Program-made: the position numbers and the translations under genes
Source of the DNA: Simkaniaceae bacterium
Lineage (GTDB): Bacteria > Chlamydiota > Chlamydiia > Chlamydiales > Simkaniaceae
Assembly (NCBI GenBank): GCA_028281675.1
Contig: JANQJL010000040.1
Span: 1-60,406 of the forward strand
DNA: 60,406 nucleotides
Direction of reading: 5' to 3'
Shown here: in pieces, positions 1 through 8,638 of the stretch
How the letters are laid out: every line of letters starts with the position of its first letter
How positions within the stretch are numbered: the first letter of the stretch is position 1
The notes under the pieces: generated by a model
Seen by the model: only the letters and a program-made list of their open reading frames with translations
What the model was told of the DNA's origin: nothing
The model's database searches: none

Positions 1-147
1 TTTTACCCGTGAATGCGACCTATTTCGCGGCAGCGGCCTTTTGAATTAGCGGAGATACAAGCTGAGTGCCGAGCCAAGGGTTTCATAGCACGGAAAATAG
101 TCTCTTGAAAAAGAATTCATTGAGGGCTAGAAGGAAAGCGAGGTAAT
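1..147. other. Leader region upstream of the exporter operon
   Basis: No gene is visible here. Positions 5-25 carry a motif (ACCCGTGAATGCGACCTATT) that recurs with one mismatch at 60308-60328 and in weaker form at 22386-22403. A purine-rich ribosome binding site (GGAAAGCGAGG) lies at about 132-142, just upstream of the ATG at 148. I see no convincing promoter. Confidence 0.4.
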
Positions 148-1056
148 ATGAGTCGCAAATATCTACTTCCAGCCCTGGCCTTTTTTGGTCTTTGTCTTGC
201 CCTTTTTATGGTTTTTTATGGAGCCCGCACTCCTCCTACTCCACCCATTGAGTTCCCCCCTCCCTCTCCGCCTTATAAGCATTATGTTGCAGGAGCCGGC
301 ATTGTTGAGGCGGCTTCACTAGATATCAACATTGGAACGCCCTTTAATGAAATTGTCACCGATGTCTTTGTCAAAGTGGGTGCAGAAGTTAAAAAGGGAG
401 ATCCCCTTTTTCAACTTGATATCCGAACCCTTAAGGCTCAGTACCAAGAGGCCAAGGAAAAATGGGACGTGGCTCTTACAAATTATGAGGATAAAAAAAC
501 AGAGCTTTCTCTTTACCAAAGTCTCAAAGATAAAAGAGCTGTTAGTGAAAACGAGTTTAATCAAGTTTACTATGCTGCAGAGTCTGCCCTTAAACAAGTT
601 AAAGAGTTTGAAGCAACAATGGAAGTCACCGCTTCAAGAATCGAGCGCTCGACTATCGTTGCTCCTATCGATGGACAAGTTCTTCAAATTAATGTCCGTG
701 TTGGAGAAACCGCTGACGTCAACCCATTCGATAATAAAGCGCATATGCTTTTTGGTCAGACAAATCCCCTTCATATTCGTGTAGAGGTCGATGAAGATGA
801 TGCATGGCGCGTTGAAAAAGGGGCTGAAGCTTTTGCCTATGTTCGAGGAAATAGCTCGATTAGTGTTCCCCTAAAGTTTCTCTACATCGAACCCTTTATC
901 GTCCCAAAAACTGCCCTAACAGGTGATAATCAAGAACGAGTGGATACCCGCGTTCTTCAAATCATCTATCAATTTAACCGTGAAGACCTCCCTATCTATC
1001 CTGGACAAATCATGGATATTTATATCAAAGGACTCCCTGCGAATGAAAGGTTCTAA
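148..1056 (+). CDS. HlyD/DevB-type periplasmic adaptor subunit
   Basis: Membrane fusion protein that would link an inner-membrane ABC exporter to an outer-membrane channel. Residues 5-28 form an N-terminal signal anchor. Next comes a biotinyl-lipoyl half (about 45-95), a long helical coiled-coil hairpin rich in K, E, Q and A (about 95-165), the second lipoyl half (TIVAPIDGQVL, about 170-185) and a beta-barrel region. At 302 residues it is short for the family but complete. The stop overlaps the next start by 14 bp, and the next three genes supply the rest of a tripartite pump. The match to the heterocyst DevB family comes mainly from the DevC/DevA-like partners; the exported substrate is not known. 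Confidence 0.85.
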   Translation: MSRKYLLPALAFFGLCLALFMVFYGARTPPTPPIEFPPPSPPYKHYVAGAGIVEAASLDINIGTPFNEIVTDVFVKVGAEVKKGDPLFQLDIRTLKAQYQEAKEKWDVALTNYEDKKTELSLYQSLKDKRAVSENEFNQVYYAAESALKQVKEFEATMEVTASRIERSTIVAPIDGQVLQINVRVGETADVNPFDNKAHMLFGQTNPLHIRVEVDEDDAWRVEKGAEAFAYVRGNSSISVPLKFLYIEPFIVPKTALTGDNQERVDTRVLQIIYQFNREDLPIYPGQIMDIYIKGLPANERF

Positions 1057-2431
1057 AGCTCTTATCTTAATTTTTCTGACTGGATGCGCCGTGGGTCCCA
1101 ACTACGAAACTCCACAGATTACTCTCTCCTCCAGTTTTTATGAATCCCATGAAAAAGAGAGTGTCGATGAGGGGGAACTCAAGCGGTGGTGGACCTCTTT
1201 TAACGACCCTCTTCTCGATGTTCTTGTCCATGAAGCCCTCTCACAAAACCTTGATCTCAAAGTTGCTATCGAAAAAATCAATGAGGTTCGCTCCCTTTAC
1301 CAAATTGAAGCCGCAGAACTTTATCCTAAAATCGATCTTACCGCCGAGCAAAGACGGACCCGTATCAGCCAAAATCTCTTTGACTCTACCTTCCTTGGTC
1401 CTCCCCTTCAGAGTTTTTACAAAGTAGGATTTGATGCGAGTTGGGAAGTGGATATTTTTGGAAAGCGGCGACGGGCAAAAGAAAGTGCTTATTATGAGTA
1501 TGAAGGAGAAGTCAATAGTGCCCGCGATGTTTATATTACCCTCCTCAGCGAAATTGCAGCGACCTATATTGAAATCCGTGGGGCCCAACATAAAATTGCC
1601 CTCTCGAAACGGGATATCTATATTCAAAAAGAACTCCTTTCTTTAACCGAGGCCCGCTTTGTAGCAGGACTTGATAGCGAGATCTCGCCTCAAGACATTC
1701 AGGTGAATTTAGAAGAGTCGCAAGCCATTTTACCCGCCTTAGAAACAAGCTATCGGCAATCGATTCATCGCTTAGCCGTTCTGCTCGGAAAACCTCCAGA
1801 CAGTCTTCATGGCGATTTCGAAGAGCAGCGGCCTATTCCCATTAGCAACACCCCGATCCCTATCGGTCTCCCTTCAGACCTTCTCCGTCGCCGCCCTGAC
1901 ATTCGGCGCGCAGAAAGAACCCTTGCTGCAGCTACAGCAAATGTTGGAGAAGCCATTTCGGATCTTTTTCCCCGTTTTTCACTTTTAGGTTCTTTTGGGT
2001 TTGAGAGTAACCGAAAAAATAACTGGCTCAAAGCGAGTAGTCGGACCTGGTCCTTCGGTCCAAATATCGATTGGCCCATCATTTACTTCGGGAGAATCCG
2101 CGCCAATATCCGGGCTCAAAATGCCAAGCAGCAGCAAGCACTTCTGACCTATGAACAAACAATTTTGACCTCCCTTGAAGATGTAGAAAATAGTCTTGTT
2201 GCCTACTATAAGGAAGATGAGCGGGTCCATCGGTATGAAAAACAGGTCGAAGCAAGTCGGAGAAAATATGAGCTTACCCGCGATAAATATTTAAGTGGCC
2301 TTGTCCCCTTCTCCGATCTTTTAAATGCCGATAGCGCCCTTGTCTTTGCAGAAAATAACCTTGCCAATAGCACAGAGTCACTCAGTACCAACCTTGTTGC
2401 TCTCTATAAATCACTTGGGGGCGAGTGGTAA
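1043..2431 (+). CDS. TolC/OprM (NodT)-family outer-membrane efflux lipoprotein
   Basis: Outer-membrane channel of the tripartite exporter. The open frame reaches back to 923, but the ATG at 1043 gives a lipoprotein signal peptide (KALILIFLTGC, lipobox Cys15) followed by AVGPNYETP, the hallmark start of the OprM/NodT family. The body shows the duplicated TolC helical repeat, including LPSDLLRRRPDIRRAE and GLVPFSDLLNADSAL near the end. Mature length of about 447 residues is normal. It overlaps the adaptor by 14 bp, and its TAA shares one base with the next ATG, so translation of the operon is coupled. Family confidence is high; substrate unknown. Confidence 0.93.
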   Translation: MKGSKALILIFLTGCAVGPNYETPQITLSSSFYESHEKESVDEGELKRWWTSFNDPLLDVLVHEALSQNLDLKVAIEKINEVRSLYQIEAAELYPKIDLTAEQRRTRISQNLFDSTFLGPPLQSFYKVGFDASWEVDIFGKRRRAKESAYYEYEGEVNSARDVYITLLSEIAATYIEIRGAQHKIALSKRDIYIQKELLSLTEARFVAGLDSEISPQDIQVNLEESQAILPALETSYRQSIHRLAVLLGKPPDSLHGDFEEQRPIPISNTPIPIGLPSDLLRRRPDIRRAERTLAAATANVGEAISDLFPRFSLLGSFGFESNRKNNWLKASSRTWSFGPNIDWPIIYFGRIRANIRAQNAKQQQALLTYEQTILTSLEDVENSLVAYYKEDERVHRYEKQVEASRRKYELTRDKYLSGLVPFSDLLNADSALVFAENNLANSTESLSTNLVALYKSLGGEW

Positions 2432-3579
2432 TGCTTTTTCTCTCGATAAAAATCTTGATCGGGGATAAAGCTAAGTTCATCGGGATTGTTTTGGGATTAA
2501 GCTTTGCCTCTTTTATCATTGTTCAACAAGCAGCAATTTTTATTGGTCTCATGGCCCGAACTTTTGGGTTTATTACCGACACCTCGCAGCCCGATATTTG
2601 GGTGATGGATGAAAAGGTTCAATTTATCGATGATGTAAAGCCCATGCGTGACACCCAGCTTTTTCTTGTAAGGGGGATTGATGGTGTGGAGTGGGCTGTC
2701 CCTTTTTACAAGGGACTTTTAAAAGCCCGCCTGAAAAGTGGAAACTTTCAGATGTGTAACGTCATTGGGATCGATGAGGCAACGTTGATTGGAGGTCCTC
2801 CTGTCATGCTGGAAGGGAAAACGGTTGATCTTCGGATGGTTGATGGGATCATCATTAATAAAGTGGGAGCTGAGGGAAAACTTTCCTCCAATGGAAAAGA
2901 TGGGACCCCTCTCCGTATTGGTGAAACCGTTGAAATCAATGATCGAAGGGCCCAAGTTGTGGGAATCTGCAAATCGATGCGCACCTTCCAATCACAACCA
3001 GTGATTTATACAACCTATTCCCGTGCTATTTCTTATGCTCCTTATGAGAGAAAACTCCTCTCTTTTGTCCTTGTAAAAGCCAAACCGGGACTTTCTCCTC
3101 AAAAACTGTGTGAAAGAATCAACACACTCACAGGACTTACAGCCTATACAAGTTCACAATTTAAACGGCTCACCATCGATTATTATATGAAAAACACAGG
3201 CATTCCCCTAAACTTTGGGATTGCAGTTCTCCTCGGATTTATTATTGGTATGGCGATTTCTGGGCAAACCTTCTATAATTTCATCCTCGACAACCTCCGC
3301 TATCTTGCGACCTTTAAAGCGATGGGAGCAAGTAACCATCTCCTAACTAAAATGGTTCTACTCCAGGCACTCTGGGTCGGTTTTATCGGTTGGGGACTCG
3401 GTATAGGAGGAGCAGCTCTTTTCGGCTTTCTCTCCCGTAATAGCGATCTTTCCTTTCTCCTTCTCTGGCAACTCTATCTCATCTCGGGGATTACCATGTT
3501 CACCATTACCGGATTTTCCGCATGGATCGGCCTCTATAAAGTCTACCGCCTTGACCCCGCAATTGTCTTTAAAGGGTAA
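2431..3579 (+). CDS. ABC exporter permease, DevC/FtsX-like
   Basis: Inner-membrane permease of the exporter. A hydrophobic helix at about residues 14-40, a large periplasmic region (about 45-255) and three closely spaced helices at the C-terminus give the 1+3 topology of MacB/DevC/FtsX permeases. The DNVQ-free periplasmic part contains the MacB_PCD-like stretch with VWMDE-type and GIDEATLIGGPP sequences. The ATG at 2431 overlaps the previous stop by one base; an in-frame GTG at 2425 is an alternative start. The ATPase gene follows 2 bp after the stop. Unlike MacB, the nucleotide-binding domain is a separate protein, as in DevABC. Confidence 0.86.
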   Translation: MLFLSIKILIGDKAKFIGIVLGLSFASFIIVQQAAIFIGLMARTFGFITDTSQPDIWVMDEKVQFIDDVKPMRDTQLFLVRGIDGVEWAVPFYKGLLKARLKSGNFQMCNVIGIDEATLIGGPPVMLEGKTVDLRMVDGIIINKVGAEGKLSSNGKDGTPLRIGETVEINDRRAQVVGICKSMRTFQSQPVIYTTYSRAISYAPYERKLLSFVLVKAKPGLSPQKLCERINTLTGLTAYTSSQFKRLTIDYYMKNTGIPLNFGIAVLLGFIIGMAISGQTFYNFILDNLRYLATFKAMGASNHLLTKMVLLQALWVGFIGWGLGIGGAALFGFLSRNSDLSFLLLWQLYLISGITMFTITGFSAWIGLYKVYRLDPAIVFKG

Positions 3580-3581
3580 TC

Positions 3582-4271
3582 ATGGAAATAGCAGTAAAGT
3601 GCAGTAAAATCAGGAAGTCCTTTGGAGAAGGAAATCTCCGCTTTGAAGTCCTTCATGGAATCGATCTTGAAGTCAAAGCAGGTGAGCTTCTCATGATTGT
3701 TGGCCCATCTGGTTCTGGAAAAACCACTCTGATTTCCATCATCGCTGGCATTTTGGGACATGATGATGGAGAGTGCTTCCTTTTTGACCAGGATATTGAT
3801 GCCTTATCTGATATAGAGAAAACACGCTTTCGCGGGGAAAATCTAGGCTATGTCTTCCAAGCCTTTAACCTCATTCCCATGCTTTCCACCGCAGAAAATG
3901 TAGCAATCCCTCTTCTCCTCAATCATATGAAAAGAGAAGAAGCTGTAAAACATGCAGAGAAAAGACTTTCTCAATTTGGCCTTGAGGATAAAATCGGTAC
4001 CTACCCCAAACAACTTTCTGGAGGACAACAACAACGGGTTGCAATAGCTCGCGCTGTCATCCATAACCCAAAGCTGATTATCTGTGATGAACCGACCAGC
4101 GCCCTTGACCATGAAAATGGAATCCTTGTCTTGAACCATCTTCGGGAAATTGTCGATAAAGAAAATCGGGCCCTTATCGTTGTGACCCATGACTCTCGCA
4201 TCTTCGAATTCGCCGATCGGATTGTCCACATGGAAGATGGTCTCATTGCAGAAACCAAAGAAAATCTCTAA
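3582..4271 (+). CDS. ABC transporter ATP-binding protein (LolD/DevA-like)
   Basis: ATPase that would power the exporter from the cytoplasmic face. All nucleotide-binding motifs are present: Walker A GPSGSGKTT (41-49), Q-loop VFQAFNL (90-96), signature LSGGQQQRVAIARA (144-157), Walker B LIICDEP (164-170), D-loop SALD and H-loop VVTHD (His202). Length (229) is typical of the LolD/MacB/DevA group. It is the last gene of the four-gene unit 148-4271 and starts 2 bp after the permease. The next gene has its own candidate promoter, so the operon probably ends here. Confidence 0.92.
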   Translation: MEIAVKCSKIRKSFGEGNLRFEVLHGIDLEVKAGELLMIVGPSGSGKTTLISIIAGILGHDDGECFLFDQDIDALSDIEKTRFRGENLGYVFQAFNLIPMLSTAENVAIPLLLNHMKREEAVKHAEKRLSQFGLEDKIGTYPKQLSGGQQQRVAIARAVIHNPKLIICDEPTSALDHENGILVLNHLREIVDKENRALIVVTHDSRIFEFADRIVHMEDGLIAETKENL

Positions 4272-4279
4272 GCTAATTC

Positions 4280-4308
4280 TGCACTTTATTTTTCCGAAAT
4301 GGTATAAT
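4280..4308 (+). promoter_or_regulatory. Weak sigma70-type promoter before the glycosyltransferase
   Basis: TATAAT at 4303-4308 has a poor -35 (TGCACT, 4280-4285) at 17 bp. It would start transcription near 4315, about 20 nt before the ATG at 4335. Confidence 0.35.
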
Positions 4309-4334
4309 TCTATCGACCATGTTATTCTCTAGGT

Positions 4335-5387
4335 ATGTTGAACTTAGTCGTTGATATAAGAATGTGGAGCTGCTCTGGGATTGGGCGCTACATCCGATCC
4401 CTCTATAAGTATATGCTCGATTGGGATAATATGAGCATGACCTTCCTCTATTTAAAAAAAGATGAAGAGAGCCTCTTAAAAACCCCAAAACATAACTACA
4501 TTAATTTTGAATCGAAAATATACTCCATTAAAGAGCAACTTTTATATCCATTTATCGTTCCTTCCTGTGATGTCCTCTGGATTCCTCACTTCAACGTCCC
4601 CTTTTTTAAAACAAAAGCTAAAAACGTTGTCTGCACGATTCATGACATTTACTTTCTTCGGTTTATAGATCAGTTGAATTGGAAGCAAAAGATCTATAGT
4701 CGCATTTTCTATAGAAAAGCCCTCAAAGCTTCAAAAACAGTCTTCACAGTCTCCGAATTTACAAAAGATGAAATCAATGGTGTGACCCACTCCAAATATA
4801 GGGAAAAATTAGTCGTTGCACTGAATGGGATCTCAAGTGATTTTTGTCAGGTGGATAGTGCCGTAGAGATTCCAATCGCTGAAAAAAGCTACCTTCTCTA
4901 CGTTGGAAATGTGAAACCCCATAAAAACCTCCTCCGGGTGATCAAAGCATTTAATCTCGCCAAGACAAAAGGGTTAAAAGAGCGCCTACTAATCGTTGGA
5001 AAAAAAGAGGGATTTATTAACTCAGTTTCATTGAAAGGTGAATGTGGCTCCGACGTGATTTTTACAGGAGAGATTTCAGATGAAGAGCTAAAATGCTACT
5101 ATAAAGGAGCAAAAACTTTTGTTTTTCCCAGTCTTTACGAAGGGTTCGGGCTCCCACTACTGGAGGCAATGTCGTTCGGCATCCCGGTGATTGCCTCCAA
5201 TGCTGCCTCTATTCCAGAAGTAGGGGGAAAGTGTGTGAAATACTTTGACCCCTATTCTATTGAAGACATTGCCAATTCTATGTTGAACCCAATGGACGCA
5301 AGTGAAATGTATTCTGACCAGTTAAAAAAATTCAGCTGGCAGAGCTGCGCAAAGATAATCAAAAATGAAATTCAAAAGCATGGATAA
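4335..5387 (+). CDS. Glycosyltransferase family 4 protein
   Basis: Retaining GT-B glycosyltransferase that would move a sugar from a nucleotide donor to an envelope glycan or lipid. The N-terminal half begins [23 protein letters not shown], a GT4 acceptor-domain start with the GIGRY glycine loop. The C-terminal half carries [21 protein letters not shown] and the donor-site block [25 protein letters not shown] with the E-x7-E pair. Length 350 is usual. There is no signal peptide, so it is cytoplasmic or peripheral. It stands alone between the exporter operon and a convergent phytase gene; acceptor and donor cannot be read. Confidence 0.88.
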   Translation: MLNLVVDIRMWSCSGIGRYIRSLYKYMLDWDNMSMTFLYLKKDEESLLKTPKHNYINFESKIYSIKEQLLYPFIVPSCDVLWIPHFNVPFFKTKAKNVVCTIHDIYFLRFIDQLNWKQKIYSRIFYRKALKASKTVFTVSEFTKDEINGVTHSKYREKLVVALNGISSDFCQVDSAVEIPIAEKSYLLYVGNVKPHKNLLRVIKAFNLAKTKGLKERLLIVGKKEGFINSVSLKGECGSDVIFTGEISDEELKCYYKGAKTFVFPSLYEGFGLPLLEAMSFGIPVIASNAASIPEVGGKCVKYFDPYSIEDIANSMLNPMDASEMYSDQLKKFSWQSCAKIIKNEIQKHG

Positions 5388-5404
5388 GTGGTCACTTGAG
5401 TTTT

Positions 5405-5514
5405 AGGGTCCGTAAAATACACAACTTCCCTATTTGACTTAAGCGAGACGCAGCAAAGTTGAGCTGAATGAAGAGCACCATTCCCAATAGGGAAGTTATT
5501 TATTTACGGGCCCT
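5405..5514. repeat. Long imperfect inverted repeat between convergent genes
   Basis: A left arm at 5405-5434 and right arm at 5486-5514 pair imperfectly (AATAGGGAAGTT and ACGGGCCCT blocks) around a loop of about 50 nt. It fills the gap between the glycosyltransferase and the phytase, and the right arm supplies the phytase stop codon and last residues (RARK). It may act as a bidirectional terminator or be a MITE-like insertion. There is no clear T-tract. Confidence 0.55.
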
Positions 5515-6537
5515 TAGCCTCGAAAAGGTATACCAGTCAAAGAGGACAAAGTTATTATCAGAGTCGTTATGAGCAACAAAAACTCCAGTAGGATAATAAG
5601 GGGGAATACTTTCTGAGGTTGCTGCAATTCCATCGGTTTTCCAAACTCCATGAAGGGAAGCTGACTTCACAAATTTATTTTTCCCCTCTCTTTGGTAAAT
5701 CTTAAACGTTGAGTCACCTTGGCTGGAGACAATAAGGTACCCTTTCCCCTTCTTTTTCTTGTAAAGGGCAAGCCCTTCCCGATCTCCACGGATCCCATCG
5801 CCAACACCAAAGGCCTGGATAAATGGATCTCTCTTCACGTTGGGATCGGCATGGTACTTCAAAATAGCATTCTGCTCATCTGAGCAATAATAATACCCAT
5901 ATTCATCATCTGCAACCATCCCTTCTACAAAGCTTTTCTGATCTTTTAACCCAAATTTTCTAACCAGTGTTCCCTTGATTTTTCCTGCTCCATCATCTTC
6001 AAGGAGAACTTGGTGGATGTTATCGGTCTTCTTTCGAGAAACAAAGGCAAAAAGCTGGCCATCACTTGCCCTTTTATAAAGGCAAAGACCATAGGTATCT
6101 CTTTCAAAACCTGTTGAAATCCCATTTTCTGTCGTAATATCGGTGAGCTTTCTTGTTTTGGGATCGATCTTAAAGAGCTTGATCTCATTTGTAGAGCGGA
6201 GGGCACAAGCAACCACATCGACACTTCCTGTTGAAAGGACAATGTCGTAGCGAATACTCACTCCTACCGGTTCATTTAAATCGTCGGTATGATCGACTAA
6301 GTTCCCCCTTAAATCGTAGACATAAAGAGCGCCCATTGGAGATTTATCGTTTCCAATAATTACAGATTTTATTGGTTCATGGCGATCTACCCAGATCCCC
6401 ACCTCATCTGCTTTACCTGGAATAGAATCTGTATGAGCTACAGAATAGGCCCCTCCATGAGTCGAGTGCTCCTGAACCCTCCCACACCCAAGAAGTAAAA
6501 TTAAAAGACAAATTAAAAGCGTTTTCGTACGAGCCAT
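5500..6537 (-). CDS. Beta-propeller phytase-like lipoprotein (3-phytase family)
   Basis: Predicted exported enzyme releasing phosphate from myo-inositol hexakisphosphate in a calcium-dependent way. Residues 1-18 are a lipoprotein signal (LLILLLGC, Cys18). The mature part follows the Bacillus-type phytase order: ADEVGIWVDRHEP...VIIGNDKS...GALYVYDLRGN, then GLCLYK, EGMVADDEYGYYYCSDEQNAI, GDREGLALYK, YLIVSSQGDSTFKIY, and a final GVFVAHNDSDNNFVLFDW. The acidic residues expected to hold calcium and phosphate (E in EGMVADD, D in SQGDS, D/E in GDREG) are present. Its start lies 25 bp inside the upstream membrane-protein gene, so the two are coupled. The C-terminal residues run into an inverted repeat. 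Family assignment is strong; activity is inferred. Confidence 0.85.
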   Translation of the reverse strand: MARTKTLLICLLILLLGCGRVQEHSTHGGAYSVAHTDSIPGKADEVGIWVDRHEPIKSVIIGNDKSPMGALYVYDLRGNLVDHTDDLNEPVGVSIRYDIVLSTGSVDVVACALRSTNEIKLFKIDPKTRKLTDITTENGISTGFERDTYGLCLYKRASDGQLFAFVSRKKTDNIHQVLLEDDGAGKIKGTLVRKFGLKDQKSFVEGMVADDEYGYYYCSDEQNAILKYHADPNVKRDPFIQAFGVGDGIRGDREGLALYKKKKGKGYLIVSSQGDSTFKIYQREGKNKFVKSASLHGVWKTDGIAATSESIPPYYPTGVFVAHNDSDNNFVLFDWYTFSRLRARK

Positions 6538-7046
6538 ACGAGCAATGCTGCAACTCCAATGGTTAGTGGTAACATGATAGTATAAATATAGGCAGCAAGT
6601 AGAGCAGCACCAGCTGCAAATAAGCCAAGCAAAATTCCAATGACGAAAAAGGTAGGCTCAATATAAATCCCTGTTATAAAGATGCTAAGTGCAAGCATCG
6701 TTAAAACAACAAGACCTGCTTCAAACCGCCCAATTAATCCAATTTTGACAAAAACAGAGATCAAATAGACAGCAAGGCCAAGGCCAAGCCACTGAACAAT
6801 TTCATGCCAAATCGTCGTTGCAGATATGATTTTTTGTTTATAGCGGAGATACCAAGAGAGAGATAAACAAAGAATCGCAAAAATAGGGACCATCACCCGC
6901 CAATAATCCCATGCACCATTTTGTCTAATGTCAGAAACCACCAGTCCAATAAAAGAAAGACCAAGCATAATGATCGCAACAATCAGCCGCATTTTCCAAT
7001 GATGGTGGTGCTTTTGAACGGCAACTTCCTCGTCTTGTCTAACCAT
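6513..7046 (-). CDS. Predicted five- or six-helix membrane protein, unknown function
   Basis: A 177-residue integral membrane protein. After a charged, His-rich N-terminus (VQKHHHHWKMR), hydrophobic helices occur at about 20-40, 50-66, 85-105, 110-128 and a long glycine/alanine-rich pair at 130-172. It ends in a basic tail (VRKRF). I do not recognise the family. It overlaps the phytase start by 25 bp, so the two form one operon, and a link to phosphate or inositol uptake is possible but not shown by the sequence. Confidence 0.65.
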   Translation of the reverse strand: MVRQDEEVAVQKHHHHWKMRLIVAIIMLGLSFIGLVVSDIRQNGAWDYWRVMVPIFAILCLSLSWYLRYKQKIISATTIWHEIVQWLGLGLAVYLISVFVKIGLIGRFEAGLVVLTMLALSIFITGIYIEPTFFVIGILLGLFAAGAALLAAYIYTIMLPLTIGVAALLVWLVRKRF

Positions 7047-7407
7047 ATGATTTACTCTGAGTAAAATTTAATTTTCAAAGTAACAACCAAAAACGAAAAA
7101 GTCAATTGACATCAACACACTTCTTGCTTAAAACCTTTATCACATGATTGTCGATACTTACCAATCAGACGTCCACCCGAAGACGAAGGCGTTAAAAAAA
7201 GTTAGAGGGCGCTTATTAAATACACGCGTTGCTTTTCTTCAAGAGCCCCATTTGAGCTCTTTCCACTGAAAACCCACTCTTCATTCAAAGATGGAATCGT
7301 TATACCCAAAAAATCGATTATATTTGTAACTATAATATACAAAAAAAAATAAAAATGGGTTTGCATAATGCAAAAAAATCAGGTATAATGGAGGTGAGGT
7401 GCACAAT
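7047..7407. other. Intergenic region with an isolated 41-codon frame
   Basis: About 360 bp without a recognised gene, between divergent genes. A short open frame (7138-7260 region, beginning MIVDTYQSDVHPKTKALK) has no ribosome binding site I trust and no family match; it may be a relic. The right end holds the promoter of the next gene. Confidence 0.3.
7361..7389 (+). promoter_or_regulatory. Near-consensus sigma70 promoter
   Basis: TTGCAT at 7361-7366 and TATAAT at 7384-7389 are separated by exactly 17 bp. The -10 abuts the ribosome binding site (GGAGGTGAGG, 7390-7399), so the mRNA would start inside or just before that site, giving a leader of about 12 nt ahead of the ATG at 7408. Confidence 0.65.
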
Positions 7408-8559
7408 ATGTATCAAAGACTTTTTCATAAGCCCTTAAAAAAGAACTATAGTTTCTTCTTGTTCGGCCCGAGAGGCACAGGGAAAACCTCTTGGCTAAAG
7501 GCTCATGTTCCGAATGGGTTTTATATCGACCTACTAGATCAAAGCACTTACTTTGACCTATTAAAGGCCCCTTACAAAATTGCGGAGATGATTCCCGAAG
7601 GGTTTGATGATTGGATCATTATCGATGAGGTGCAAAAGGTTCCAGATCTTCTTAATGAAGTGCATCGAATGATTGAAAATCAAAAATATAAATTTGTCCT
7701 CACAGGTTCAAGTGCCCGAACCTTAAAGCGGAAAGGGGTGAACTTGCTAGCGGGGCGCGCCCTATACGAAAGAATGTTTCCATTAACCGCAATCGAACTC
7801 GGTAAAGATTTTTCCCTCAATCGTTCGGTAAAGTATGGACACCTTCCGACACTCTATTCTCAAAAGGTAGAAGCGGAAAAATACTTAAAATCGTACGTGC
7901 ATATTTATTTGCGTGAAGAGGTGATGCAAGAAGGGGTGATCCGAAATGTGGGAGGGTTTGCCCGATTTTTGGAGGTCGCAAGCTTTTCGCAAGGATCTAT
8001 TCTCAATATTTCTGAAGTCGCAAGAGAAGCTCAGATCGAAAGAAAAACTGTTGAGGAATACTTTCAGATTACTGAGGATCTCCTGCTAGCAACACGTCTT
8101 CCCGTCTTTACTAAAAGGGCAAAACGCAAATTGGTCGCGCAACAAAAGTTCTATTTTTTTGATGTTGGGGTCTATCGCGCCCTCCGACCCATGGGCCCAT
8201 TTGATCGTCCTGAGGAAGCGGAAGGGCCAGCTCTCGAAAGTCTTGTTTTTCAGGAAATTCAGGCAATCAACCATTATTATTCACTTGATTATGAGATTTT
8301 TTTCTGGCGAACTGCAGCGAAAGAAGAAGTTGATTTTGTTCTCTATGGGACCCGTGGGTTGATTGGAATTGAAGTAAAGCGTTCAAAAACCATCAATAAG
8401 TCCGACTTAAAAGGGCTTAAAGCCTTTCAGTCGGACTACTCCATTGCCAAACTCTATATCTTTTATGGAGGCAAGAAGCGTCTTTACTTTGATAAGATCG
8501 AAGCCATTCCCTTTGAAGAGGCCCTCACGTCTCTCCCCCAGCTTCTTCAATCCATTTAG
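7408..8559 (+). CDS. AAA ATPase with DUF4143 C-terminal domain
   Basis: P-loop ATPase of the large group pairing an AAA_14 domain with a PD-(D/E)xK-like DUF4143 domain. Walker A is GPRGTGKTS (20-28), Walker B DDWIIIDEVQKV, and sensor 1 FVLTGSSARTLKR. The C-terminal part has the DUF4143 signature: FYFFDVGVYRALRP, ALESLVFQEI, IFFWRTAAKEEVDFVL and IGIEVKRS. Length (383) is standard. The ATG at 7408 is preferred because it lies 8 nt after GGAGGTGAGG; GTG 7399 overlaps that site. Such genes are often solitary and patchily distributed, with roles suggested in defence or nucleic-acid processing; none is proven for this one. Confidence 0.88.
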   Translation: MYQRLFHKPLKKNYSFFLFGPRGTGKTSWLKAHVPNGFYIDLLDQSTYFDLLKAPYKIAEMIPEGFDDWIIIDEVQKVPDLLNEVHRMIENQKYKFVLTGSSARTLKRKGVNLLAGRALYERMFPLTAIELGKDFSLNRSVKYGHLPTLYSQKVEAEKYLKSYVHIYLREEVMQEGVIRNVGGFARFLEVASFSQGSILNISEVAREAQIERKTVEEYFQITEDLLLATRLPVFTKRAKRKLVAQQKFYFFDVGVYRALRPMGPFDRPEEAEGPALESLVFQEIQAINHYYSLDYEIFFWRTAAKEEVDFVLYGTRGLIGIEVKRSKTINKSDLKGLKAFQSDYSIAKLYIFYGGKKRLYFDKIEAIPFEEALTSLPQLLQSI

Positions 8560-8576
8560 TTGGAGGTAGAAATGTC

Positions 8577-8636
8577 GGCTGCTCCTGCATTCGCTTTCTA
8601 AACCTGACGGTTTAGAAAGGGCGTGCAGGAGCAGCC
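8577..8636. terminator. 60-nt stem-loop between convergent genes
   Basis: Perfect outer arms GGCTGCTCCTGCA (8577-8589) and TGCAGGAGCAGCC (8624-8636) enclose inner arms CTTTCTAAACC and GGTTTAGAAAG. It sits 17 bp after one stop and 2 bp before the stop codon of the opposite-strand porin, as a shared terminator would. No T-tract follows. Confidence 0.7.
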
Positions 8637-8638
8637 TG

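Noticed and set aside
332-784. 150-codon frame inside the HlyD gene
   Set aside because: Out-of-frame shadow rich in Lys, Leu and Ser with no family features; the overlapping HlyD frame is clear.
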